DNA from: Aulostomus chinensis | Lineage: Eukaryota; Chordata; Actinopteri; Syngnathiformes; Aulostomidae | Assembly (NCBI GenBank): GCA_037954235.1 | Contig: JBBMOA010000002.1 | Span: forward strand, 17,074,009-17,138,008 | Direction: 5' to 3' | Length of the DNA: 64,000 nt | In this document: piece by piece, positions 13,982-26,100 of the stretch | How positions within the stretch are numbered: position 1 is the first letter of the stretch | How the letters are laid out: each line of letters begins with the position of its first letter | Notes under the pieces: model-generated | Seen by the model: the letters and a program-made list of their open reading frames with translations, nothing else | Database searches by the model: none | What the model was told of the DNA's origin: nothing | Position numbers and translations under genes: made by a program

Positions 13982-14190
13982 GATGAGGATGACGATACAT
14001 ATATGTGTGTGTGTATATATGTACATGTATACATATATATACATATATGTGTGTGTGTATATATATGTAAAACTAAAAAAAAAAAAGCAATTAATGAATA
14101 AAAACAAAGAGTTGTAGACTTGCCCTTTTTGGGGTAAATCTAAATTTCACACCAGAAAGGAGAAACAAATTTGATTTAATTATATTTTTC

Positions 14191-14306
14191 ATCGTCCATC
14201 GTCATCTTCCGCTTATTCCTACACATTAAGGGTCGCGGGGGGGCTGGAGCCTATCCCAGCATCTACGGGCGAGAGGCGGGGTTCACCCTGGACAGGTCTC
14301 CAGTAT
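14191..14306 (-). mobile_element. SINE tail fragment, minus orientation
   Basis: On the complement it reads GACCTGTCCAGGGTGAACCC, then CCTATCCCAGC-related sequence and a degenerate GGATG tail, the 3' part of the SINE seen whole at 35534-35925. Confidence 0.65.
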
Positions 14307-17031
14307 ATTTTTAAATCCCATTTATGAGCTGTTTTAGTTAGAGCGTAGTCCATGCTGCCTCACCATCAAGACCACGCAGGCCACTTGATAATGGAGCGTT
14401 CGTTTGTACTGTTTGTTTTTACTCTCAAAACCTTTGTGGGCAGACGTCTGTCTGACAGTTTAGTCCCGTTAATCAGCTTGATCTAAATTATGGTTTAAAA
14501 CTTGATAACAGGAAACTATGCAGGCTGCAGTTCTGAAAGAATGAAACCTTATGATCAGACAAATTCAACTCTGTTTACATACAACACGTTCTGGGTGAAT
14601 GAATGAGACTTTAAAAATATAAAGATTTCTGTCTCTGGTTTCAACAAAGACTTGACGGTCGTGGAGGAAAACTGAATTGGTTGTCACTTTAATCAAATAT
14701 ATTGAATCAATCAATTATCAGATCATCCTTTTGTGAGGTTCACACTTAAGTAATTAATGTTTGTCTTATAGCCTACGTGTGTAATAATTCTTCTTTTCCT
14801 CTTCTTTTTCACTCAAATCCTTGTTTCACTTTTTTTTTCTTCAACTCCCTGTTTCCACCTTTTTCTCTCCGTCTCATTGCTCCAACTATGCACTGATTTT
14901 CTCACTGCTCCTTCTTCTGCTCTCTCTACAGGCCAATGGTGCATTTACTCCTCTTCTAGGGCCCAGTAGAGTATCACACTGCTGCAATTAGATTAGAGGT
15001 GAAGTAAAAGAAGCAGCAAGATAGAACTGCTAAATCAGGGAAGAGGTGACCAAAACAGTTCGTGGCCTAATGCGCGCTGCTCCACCGAGACATCAGCACA
15101 CGCTAATAAAGATACAAGAACACAACCACAAAGCACCAGCCTGGTACTGAAATGGTCCTGCAGTTACTCGAAGCCAGTTACGAACCCCCCCACCCCCTAC
15201 CCTCCAAACCAAGATGATACTTAGCTAAATGAGAGCAATGACAGGATAGATGCACAAACTGGAGATGTGATATTACTCCTCTTCTCAGAAAGACAGGACA
15301 CTCTCCATACAGTAACTGTCAACAACCTGAGACCCAGTACACAGAAGGACTCAGTCCAGAAACCTTAAAGGATAAAAGACCCGTGTGCTCAATGGTTCTC
15401 TAGGGATTAACTTGTAATGAAACTCAGGGTCATACTCAATGTCAACCACTCAGCCCTCATCACAGACTGATGTTGTTAAAGTAGATTAGATCCAAATTTA
15501 TAGTCACTGCAGAGGTGCAGTATTTCCAGTACACTGCACAAAGATGCACATGGATGCAGTATAATGTATATGTATATGTTCCATATGTATATGTGTAATA
15601 TGTATATGAAGAAAGTGCAAGATATGCAGTGAAGGTGTGTAGACCTTTCAGAGTGAGGATATACACTTGACGCTCCATGGATGATGGTACATGAACAGCA
15701 CTGTGATGAACATCAGCAAGGTGACAATTTGAGGGTTAGCAGCTGTTGTAGCCTGGAGGTCCTCGAGCAGAGAGACCCGTGGTGCCTCCTAGAGGAGAGG
15801 ACCAAGAACTGCTTGTGGTTGGGGTGGCCCTGTGCCTTGGTCAGTGAGTCTTTCTCAGACATTATCTCTGACAATTGGGAGTGATGATGATTCTTTGGAA
15901 ACAGCACAGCTGATGCAATTGAATGCTTTCTATGGCACATGGAAAGAAGTTCTATGAAACCTGAGGAATCAGAGGGACTTTCACTGGTCTTCTCAGGAGT
16001 AAGAAATATAGATGAGCCTTCGTGAGCAGGGTAAAGTTTTTGAGAGTCCTCCTAGATTTGGATATCTGTATCTCGAGTCTAGAGACCCAGACAGTCTTCG
16101 TCCCATCAACAATGATCGTTGTCTTTCTGCAGTCCAGTAAGGACCCCTTCATGAGGACCTGCTGGACTACACTCCCTGACTATAAACTAAAAGTAAACCC
16201 TGCGTCCATCAGAGCCACACAGCTAAAATGCTGTTTGTTTATTAACCACAATAACACATAACAACAACATTACATCCCTTTTCAAGGCAGTGGTTGCAAC
16301 GTGCCTCATAAAGCAATTGAGCACTGAAAGATGCCAGGAAAAATACAAAGGATGAAGTCTGGAATCTTGAATGAATATTAGGGTTACAGCTGCAATGAGC
16401 TCATCAAATTAATGACTGGAGTGAACAGCAGACTGTTCCATCCATCCATCTTTATTTCTGATTCTGAAAGTATTTCTATCATTGATGCCTTCAGTGCATT
16501 TTTTATTATGTAGAATGTTAAGAGAATTTTAACTTTGACAGCAAGTTTTGATATGGTTTTTTTTAAGTACTTTTAAATTATAAAAAAACTTGAACTAAAA
16601 AAAAAAAAAAATCTGAGTACCCCTGTAGCAGTGATTTGGATGTCCTCTACAGGTTCAGAGAGTGCGTGATTCATGGACATGGCTTCCATCAAGGTACACA
16701 AGAGCTTCTCTTCAAGTAAAAAAAAATAACAATTTGGATTGAAGAGTTTATACCTGTCTGAAATGTCACTGACAGCGAAAACTGACTGACGATTGATAAA
16801 ACCACAAAGGTGTGCCATCCCATTAACCCCTGATCATTTCTGAGAGACTTTGATGAGGGTTATAACCATGATTAGTTAAAATATAATTTCCAGCTGCTCT
16901 GATCAAAATGTAATCGTTTAATACACCCCTTCAAAGGAGACACAGGTGAAATTACATCAACCATGGCCCTGTCCTACTGTACATGCCTGCTTTACCACTA
17001 AATAGAACCAGACCACGATTAAATGTATTAA

Positions 17032-17058
17032 TGAAGTACCTTCAGGCTCAGGCCCTAA
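17032..17058 (+). repeat. 27-bp perfect repeat, copy 1 (upstream of ano5)
   Basis: TGAAGTACCTTCAGGCTCAG plus GCCCTAA occurs identically at 47071-47097. Flanks are unrelated. It sits 0.6 kb upstream of the ano5 start codon among ATTA-rich sequence. Confidence 0.75.
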
Positions 17059-17338
17059 TTACACGCGTGGCTTCCCTGTTATGATGCTCCAAAATTGCTA
17101 ATTTAATAAGGGCCTGTCACTCTGTCCATACACCATTAGTAGAGGTACAGTGGCCTCGAATTTTAGCTGCAATAAGGGAAATGGCCACAAGGTGTCCTCC
17201 TCATCTAAGGGGTCTGTTTCTATAACGTCCTCTGGTCATTTTACATTCCTTGTTTTAAGAGAGATTTGTTTAAACTAACCTGCTACTTTAGGCTTAACCT
17301 GATGTATTGAAGCACCTCTGAACCTGTCTGTCTGCGAC

Positions 17339-17351
17339 ACACACGCACACA

Positions 17352-17395
<44 letters not shown>
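17339..17395. repeat. (CA)n microsatellite upstream of ano5
   Basis: CA repeat with ACGC interruptions at its left end, ending 272 bases before the ano5 start codon. Confidence 0.9.
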
Positions 17396-17398
<3 letters not shown>

Positions 17399-17667
17399 TT
17401 TAGCCGATGAAAACACCCCTTGCCACTCCCCTTTATGTGTGCCTGGTCCTCTCGGGTAGCGCAGGAGCTCCGGAGGGTTCAGGCTCAGAGGGCATCGTCT
17501 CTAGTCTGGATATGATCCTACCATCCATAGATGATCTCAGTCGGACTCATTGTTCCAGTGAATGATCAGCCAGTCCCTGCATGGTGGAACCTTCATCCAC
17601 CGGACTACCACATAGGCGTCCTCCTACCTCCTCCTGAGCAGCCTTTAGAATAAGACCGTCGGCCGCT

Positions 17668-17743
17668 ATGAGACGAATAACGGGGAAAGAGAAGGATGAA
17701 ACTTTGATCGAGCTCCAAAGCGCGACGGATTCTCAGACTGGAG
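17668..17743 (+). CDS. ano5: ano5 coding exon 1 (candidate start)
   Basis: It encodes MRRITGKEKDETLIELQSAT and five more residues, then a donor (GGAG|GTATTT) in phase 1. G is at -3 of the ATG. The exon joins 28971 in frame to make a GAT codon. Mammalian ANO5 N-termini are divergent, so homology gives no support; the call rests on phase, position and an open frame. Confidence 0.55.
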
Positions 17744-20390
17744 GTATTTTAATGCCTGTATTTAAAGCTGAGTTGTTTATGAAGCGCTAGTGGCAGCAAA
17801 GCAGCACATGGCGCCAACAGTCTTCGTTCCTTAATAAACGAATATCCTCTCTCAACTGCCATAGGAAGCCATATGGAATTAAATAAACAGCTTAAGGTCT
17901 CTTCAAACTGTCGCCTCAGCAACCTTCCATCGGCATGTCTGAGTTTCTTACTAATTTAGCTCATGTACATATACGACTATCGTATATCACCGCTCGCCTG
18001 ACATGCGGGTTTTATCTAATGAAAACAAGCGTCCGCATGTATTATTTAGGCCCAATGCACTTTTTTTAATTAGGGTACTTTGATGCGGCTTCTCTCCTCT
18101 GAGACTGCGCCGGATGACGTCACGTGAGAGCAGAAAGTTTGGAAAGGACATTTCATCCTGAGCTCGATGCTGAGGAGTTCATTATGGCTGATGTGTATCG
18201 TTTTACAGCAAATGAGCAGTGATCATGTGATGAGTAAATCTACAGGTCTAATGTTTACATGCTGGTTGACTGAATGCGTTTATTGGCGTCACATGACTGC
18301 TCCTTGGAGCTGCCAGTGTGTGATGAAGACCCACTGGAAGGTATTTCCATGGTCTTTCAGACAGTTTTGTACTGTACCATTCAGCTTACTTACGGTCATA
18401 AACGTGAAATCTCCGGAATGTATCAGCCTAAGAGGCCTAGAGGCTTCCTGTTTTGTCAAAATAAGAAATTGGGTAGCAGGCTTACATATGAAAGGATTTC
18501 CTTATCAGTGAATGTCAGGTTTTGTTGATGGTCCACTTTCAGTTTGTGGTCTCAGCATGACCACCAGGATCCATTTGGACGGTGATAGTCGGGAGAGCTT
18601 GGTCAGTTCTAGATAAATGGGATGTCAGACATAGCTCAACTGTTATGGAGGCTGACAGGACTCTGAATATAAGTTAGACCTTCAGTAGAGTTCATTTTAG
18701 CGGGCTCCATGTGTCTAATAGAGGTCTTTTAGGTGTCTCATACCTGCACACTCATGTTAAATATTCAATCTGTTAGATTCAGATAAGGGGATGGCATGGC
18801 TCAGAGGTAGAGTGGCCGTCTAGCAACTGAAGAGTTGCTGGTTCAATCCTCACTTCCTCTGGTGACCATGTCCAAGTATCCTTGATCAAAACACTGAGCG
18901 CCTAATTGCTCCTGATGGCCCTGCCACAGACTGGCATCCCGTCCAGGGTGAACCCCACCTCTCACCCAATGTCAGCTGGGATAGACTCCAGTACCCCCCC
19001 CCCCCCCCCGTGCGAACCTTAACGGATGGTCAGATGCAGATTTCTTTGTAATTTCTGTGATCCAATGAAAATGAAATTGTGTCCCACACATCAACCGGTA
19101 GTTCAGCGTAAAAAAAAAAAAAAGGAAACTAACCTAAAACACCTGACCTAAAACACACTTAAATTAGCTACGAGAGCATGATAATAAAAAAGCTAACACA
19201 TTAGTAAAGATGTGATAATTATCTATTGAATAGAGTAAATAGTGCGGCACAGTGGTGCCTCACAGCAAGAAGGTTCCAGGTTCCAGGTTCCAGTCCCGGC
19301 TCCATCACAGGATCTTTCTGTGTGGAGTCTGCATGTTCTCCCTGTTCCTGTGTGGGTTCTCTCTGGTACTCCAGCTTCCTCCCACAGTCCAAAGACATCA
19401 AGAGGGGACGAGGCTGATTGATACTCTAAATTGACTGTAGGTGTGACTGTGAGTGTGAATGGTTGTCTGTCTCTATGTGTTGGTCCTGAGATGGACTGGT
19501 GACCTGTCCAGGGTGAACCCCGCCTCTCACCTGTAGGCTGCTGGGTGGATGGATGGTGATTGTGTTAGTGTTTCATATGTGACTTGGAGGGGAGATCCAC
19601 ATGGAGGAGTGCCATAAGAGCAGTTCTATATGCAGTTAACAATCATTGGTCTTTAAGAGAGCAGTTATATGATTGTTTGTTCAGCTTCCCGATGTCATCG
19701 GGGTTAATGGAAAGGGAACTAAATGTGTGGTCAAAGACAGATTATACCCTGCATTAATGTGAGGTTCACTCAGCAGTTCTCATCAACATTGTATGAATTT
19801 GTTTTTTATGCCATTTTCAAAGATGAAAAATGAATACATGCATTCATTATATCTGGTCTGGATTACTGCAACAGCAACTAATATGATTTATGCAACAACA
19901 TCCTCAGTGACCTCTCACATCACCTCCCTCCTCCTCCATGATCTCCTCTCGTTCATTTTAAAATATTACCCCATCACAACCTTCAGACCAATGAAGAAAT
20001 TGGCCCCACCTTCTCAGACCTCCTCCATCACCACGCTCCTGCTTCAGGTCTACAGGTACTAATCCACCTCAAGCCATAAGGACTAAAGACTGGACCTGGG
20101 TCTGCTGCTGCCCCCATCCATGTGGATCTCCATTCCAAGTCACATATAAAAGGCTAACACAATCTCATCCTTCAAAAACAAAAGGAGACCCTCCTCCTCA
20201 CTCTATGATTTGACCTTTAATCCTCAAACCCCCCCCTTCAGACTCACATCATTATTATTATTATTATTATTAACCCTAACCTCCACACAGAAAGACCCTG
20301 TGCTTGAGGCAGGACTCGAACCCGGAACCCTCTTGCTGTGAGGCAACAGTGCTAACCACTGCACCATGGTGCGGCCCTATGATGATGATG

Positions 20391-20471
<81 letters not shown>

Positions 20472-20826
20472 GTATTAAACTGCTGAGTGCTCTGCGACAG
20501 TATTGATTGTTATTAGTTAGAACATTGGTAAGCGCAGGGCTCAGAGGTGTTAGAGTGAGGACTTGCTGATTGTTGTTGTTGTTGTAATCTGTGTTTAAAT
20601 ATCTTGAGGCCTAAGCTGCACCTGTCTCATCTTCCCCATGAACGCTTCACCTCCTCACTGAGGTCCCACTGATACGGTCTTGTGTTTATTGAAAGGCTGT
20701 TTATGCTGCAGGAGTCAGGCTGATAGACTGCACTCACTCAAAGGCTTTGTGGAGGCTCTTATCAGGGTAGACCCCTCAGCTACATGTGAATGGACAGGAA
20801 GAGGTCTGTCTTCACCTGACTATACA

Positions 20827-20869
<43 letters not shown>

Positions 20870-23155
20870 ACGCACACTCTCAGAGTCTATTACCTTGTTT
20901 ACAGCTGCCCAAACACTAATTTATATACTTGATTGGCTCCCATTACTGGATGATCACTGTAGTTTTTTTTTTTTAAATCATTGGTGTCAACTTTATTTAC
21001 TGAACTTGTTTTGTTTTATGTTTGTGTTTTAATGACAACACAGGATGCAGTGACATGAAACAAAGTAGTTGAAAGACGTGCTCTTAAATGAAGGTGATGC
21101 TACTCTGTTATCTGCAGGCTAGCAGATGATGTCATTTTCCAGTCAGAGATTTAAAAGAGCCAAAGAGTTGCTATGGAGACTGACCTTATAATCGTATTAC
21201 CCCTTTGATGGAGGCATGATACTGCTGGACAGTAGTAGCTCGAGATGGGAAAACCAGCAGAATTTTCTGTGCCAACGGTACCAGTTTCAGACGGTCTAAG
21301 TATAGAACATGAAGTGTTTACCTGAACTACAGTACATGGGCATAAAAGATTTAGAGTAGTGAAAACAAACACTTTGACATGCAATCGTGTTTTATGGATG
21401 GCATCTCTTAACAGCACAGCCATGCAATGATCATCTCTCTCTCTCTTGGTAAAAGTTACCTAATATGATTACGCAGCAGGCTAATTTAATCTGTGAAACA
21501 ACTCCTTTCCTTGACCCCTAGCTAAGATGTCAAGTCTGCTATTTCATTGGAATCTCTGGTGTCATTTGACGATAAGCTTTGCACTTGACCACTAGAACAC
21601 AAGTTTGTGGGTTTTTTGCTCTGTTCAGGGTTTCCGGGGACTGTCAAGGAAATGTCCCTCTTGGAACAACAATATCCTGATGATAAGAGAGAACATTTGT
21701 ATTTCTTAGAATAATGCAGCTTCAGTGCAAACACAAAAATAAAACTCACACTTCCATTTGGCTTTCTCCTCAATGACTGTCTCTCCATTATTTCTTGGAT
21801 TTGTATGTAACATCAGTTTTGGTATTATTTTACAACACAGTTCATTTTTATGAAAAAAATATCTCCCTCATCAAGTCCAATTCTTTGAACATATCATCTT
21901 CATAAATAGATCGGATGGATGGAGTATCCAAGTGCTCTGAACAATTACTACCTAAGTGATAATAGACCTTACATGTAATTATGACCTTGCTCATTTTACA
22001 ATCCAAATCTTTTACAAAACTAACCAACTTCTGCGTTGCTACTAGCTAGCTACTGTAGCTCAGAGTTTGTTGTTGTGTCACGTAGCAAACAGCAGCAGAG
22101 AAAAGTGGTGAAAGTGGACTGAAATAATCATCTAATGGCAGGCTTACCTGCATTGTCTATGTCTGTATATACTTCATCTAAAAAGTGTATTTTGCCGTTC
22201 AAGTACTCAAATAGGATTTGCGCTTTCACAGTACGTTCACAGGGTGTAGGCAGCATTCAGTTGACCCACGCTTGTCCGTAGGGTTTTGTAAAACTGTATG
22301 TGCTATAATTTGTTTTTATTTGATCTCAAATCAGAGTTTTTGTGGATTACTCAGTACACAGCCACAAAAAGAACTTGGATTATACTGAACGATACTCTTG
22401 AGAGTTTTTATGCAGAACAGATGCTTTTGGACAGTTTTACTGCTGTTTTGTTGCTGTAGCTGTTGTTAGCGCTCCCCATTAGCTTCAAGCTAAACAAACA
22501 TGGCTGGCTCTTTCTGCATTTGTGTGGCTCTAAAGTGAGTGAGCGTGAGACATTTGTCAGTACTTGGAAGGCAAAATACAAAATTGCTTTAATATTATCA
22601 GCCATTATTACTGCCATTTGAATTGTCCTGCATTGGTAAATCCGCCATTCAGGATAAGTTCAGTATTGATTAATACACATAATTTGAAAGATATAAACAT
22701 GCTAAATACTTCCTGAATGTGACTAAATGAATGCATTTATGTGGATGTAACGAACCATCCTCTCTTTTTTCTGTCCCCTTATCTATCAAATAATGTACAC
22801 AGTTAAATAAATAGTTTCAGATCTCTAATAATTCCTCATTCCCCTCAAAGGCCCTAATAACAAACTACACACATCACTGTTGTGACTTAGTTGCCACCAA
22901 ACCAGGTTTGACAGGAAATGTGAGCAGAGAGATAGACGACAGGATGACATAACATATGAAACACAGGCTCGATCCAAGCTGAGGATGTTGTGGTCGTATC
23001 GTTACGTGTAAGCCTGCAAAGAAAAGAAGACCCTCCCCCTCTCCTCCAATAGGGCCCTGGGGAGTCAAACAAGAAAACAAAACAAATGTTTGCTTCCACG
23101 GTAATTGTAATAATTGCTATAGAATAACGCATGTAGTGCTTAGCTTAATAATTGT

Positions 23156-23187
<32 letters not shown>

Positions 23188-26100
23188 CAAGATTTTGGGC
23201 TGCACATCTGCATGTCTCATCAGGTGTAATTTAAAGTCAGAACATAACATTTACTGTAGACTTGGGTATTATTACATCATACACGGGCCACAGATTGAAA
23301 CCTCTCATCGGTCGTGTTCTGTTGTAAGGAACTTGAAAACTTCTACATATTGATATTAATTCCCTTTATTGAGAAAAGATTTGTCATTGTGTAGAGATGT
23401 GATTATTGAGGCTCAAATCTGAACATTTTGAACCACTCTTATTCAAATCTAAAAATGAAGGTGTTTATGTTTGGGAGGACTTAAATGTGCCAGCGCTGTG
23501 AATGAGCTACACAGGAGCTGCTATTGGAGCTTTCTCTGACACCCACAGAACCAGAACACTCTGTTAATATTCTCCGCTGCAGATGGAAGCCCTGGTCACT
23601 GTTACTATGGCTGTTGTTCTTTCTCTATATCAATTTGTCTGAGTAGACCCTTGGCACTGTTACAAATGAGACTCTGGCATTGATCTATTTAATAATCAGT
23701 CAGAGCATCTCAGCCTTGAAACAGGCATGTTTCCTTCTTAGCTGCCATCTAACGTGTCAATCTGTCTGTTCTTTAAAGATGGTCCTGCAGTGCTGACAGC
23801 ATTCAGAATCGACCTGCACTCAGGTACGGGCAGATCAGAGGCTTTATGTGATGCCTGTCTGTCCGTCCTCTCACCATTGTCCTCTCATCTCATCTGCTCG
23901 CTCACTCACTCACTCTCTCTCTCTCGCTCACTCTCTCTCTCTCTCTCTCTCGCTCTCTCTCCCTCACTCTCCCTCTCAACTTTTATCATATCTCGGCTTC
24001 TGTTTTGGCTCTTCACTGCTTTCTCATCTGCTAATGAGACCCAAGTGTGTGATTGCGTGTTTACAGCCTCCATTTCGACCTCTGTATTGTATCTGCTAAG
24101 CCTGACAGCTGCTAGTAAAATTGTGTTATGCTCTTAGTTTATTGCTGAAGTGTTGCAGCGGCTCTGATGCATGCACACATATGTCAGTCAGGCATGTGTG
24201 CATTGTGATGAGTTAGTGAGGGTTGGCTGATTTACCTATGAACTGTATGTTGTGATGCGATAATTTTCCAACCATTCGATAATTTGTTTTGCACTGTGGT
24301 GATGCTTCTTGTAGTATCCTCCTTTTATTTGGTTTTTTTTTTTTGGATAAACATAGTGTTTCAGGCAACCCACCAGTCTTTTAGGGGGAATACACATCCT
24401 CCCAGAGCCAGAGGAGACGATGGATACCCTTCTCTCTTCTGTATGTGCAGGAGTGTAGCTGAGCTCCACAGAGGCCAGCTGAACGCTAATTAGCTTAGAA
24501 TAATGAATTTAGTGGATGGGGAGTGTTAGCATACCCCTGTCAAAACTCATCAAAGAGACAAATTTTAGGATCTTGGTTTGTGCAGGAGTAACTCTCCTCA
24601 TCCTGTCTTATGAAGTCGGCCATGATTGGCAACAGCAGGTGCTCTTCTCGGCCCGTCAACATTTTGTTTTATCGGCCGAAGTAACAATCCGGCATTTCAG
24701 TTGCATAAAATCTCTGCGCCCATTTAGGGAAGTAGTTTCAGCCATGCGTATGATCGTGATTTTTTTCATGCACAACCCAAGCTACTTTAATGCAGACTAA
24801 AACCATTTTGGAAAAAATGTATTTGATGATTTCTGAGTGAGGTATGCCAACACCCCCCAAAATATCCAAATTTCCATATTTTCTGAAAAGTTGGCTAATT
24901 ACTTTAATAACTCCCTTTTATTTGTTTTTGCATCGGTGTTATAATTATCTGAAAATCCATCAGTTACTCTATTCTAAATGTGCATTGTGTTACTAATATA
25001 TATCAATGTCGCAACAGAAAAATAGAATATTTTTATTCATGTCAGCCACTCTCATGTGCTCCATCACAGCAGTGTTTAATGGCACAGGGGACGATGCTAC
25101 CAAACCTCCATGTTATTAAAGAATATTTGTTTGTTCGCTAACACACCAAAGCAGGCAAATGTAACTGTGGAGCAGCATGTTACACTGGTTCCAGGGGTCG
25201 TTAATTTGGTGGTGGATCTTCTCTCCAGAGGGAAGCGCCGTCAGTGGGAATTGGAGTTTCACTTGGTGGCGGTGAATTCATTACTTGGTTTGTTTGTGCA
25301 GGGAATGGTGGACGTCACTGTCAGGAGAGAAAGTGCAATCTCTGCTCTTTCTTTCCCGCTGCATGATCAGCACATGCCTCTGGGAATTTATATTATTAGC
25401 CTGAGCGGCTTCCTATTGTGATGTTGTTTAGTCCTGTGCTGTAGGTTTCTTCAACTGTTAGAGCGTGAGAGAAAATTGTTGGACCCTATTTCTGATTACT
25501 CGTCACTTGCCTTTAACGGTGCTGGTGAGAGGAGGGGGGGGGGGGCAAGGAGGACCGATGCAGGAACAAGGTCAGGTATTTTTTTGTTGGGCCTGAACTG
25601 TGAGTGGTGTATCCCTCGACAGCCTACATCAGGTCTTATGAGAGAAGAAGACATGCATTGGGATTTTTGCTCTTTTTCTTTTTTAATATTAGATTTTCCT
25701 GTCAATAAAGTGCATTTGGCTGCATGCATTTATGGGATAATGAATAATCAGGATACCACCAGGTGCATTTTAACATCCCAAACAGTGAAGCATCTCACTT
25801 GAGAAGTTCCTGCTAACAACAATGACGTCACCAAAAAGGTGTGACCTTTCCCACTTTGCCGGCTGGCTTCTAATAAGTCTAAATTAAACCAGGACCTTTT
25901 TTTATGAAAAATAGTCACACACTACCCTCTGTATTTACAGTATTGCACAGTCAGGTGTGAGAATAAATTTTATTTTCACCCCTTAGTGTTAAGTATATAC
26001 TATAAGAAGTCTTTGAGTCTGCATAATAATGTCTGAGGTATTATAAATATTAATACCTTCACCAAAGGAGGTCATGTGATCGGTGCTTTTCATTTGTCAG

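Larger units (their letters stand above)
12673..17667. other. Head-to-head intergenic region between igdcc3 and ano5
   Basis: Both putative promoters must lie in this 5 kb interval. Most of what is visible is repeat: TA-rich sequence at 12682-12760, (CT)n at 12926-12978, (AT)n at 13639-13717, SINE fragments at 13718-14306, TG/TA repeats at 13997-14070 and (CA)n at 17339-17395. A run around 16970-17160 rich in ATTA-type motifs looks unique and possibly regulatory. Neither TSS could be placed. Confidence 0.5.

Noticed and set aside
15952..16152. Minus-strand frame with TKAHLYFLLLRRPVK, resembling a decayed LINE reverse transcriptase end
   Set aside because: The likeness is short and the frame is not otherwise supported; too weak to call a mobile element.
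20282..20377. Possible tRNA gene (A-box and B-box present)
   Set aside because: The sequence is the head of a SINE family that recurs in the window; it has no complete cloverleaf.
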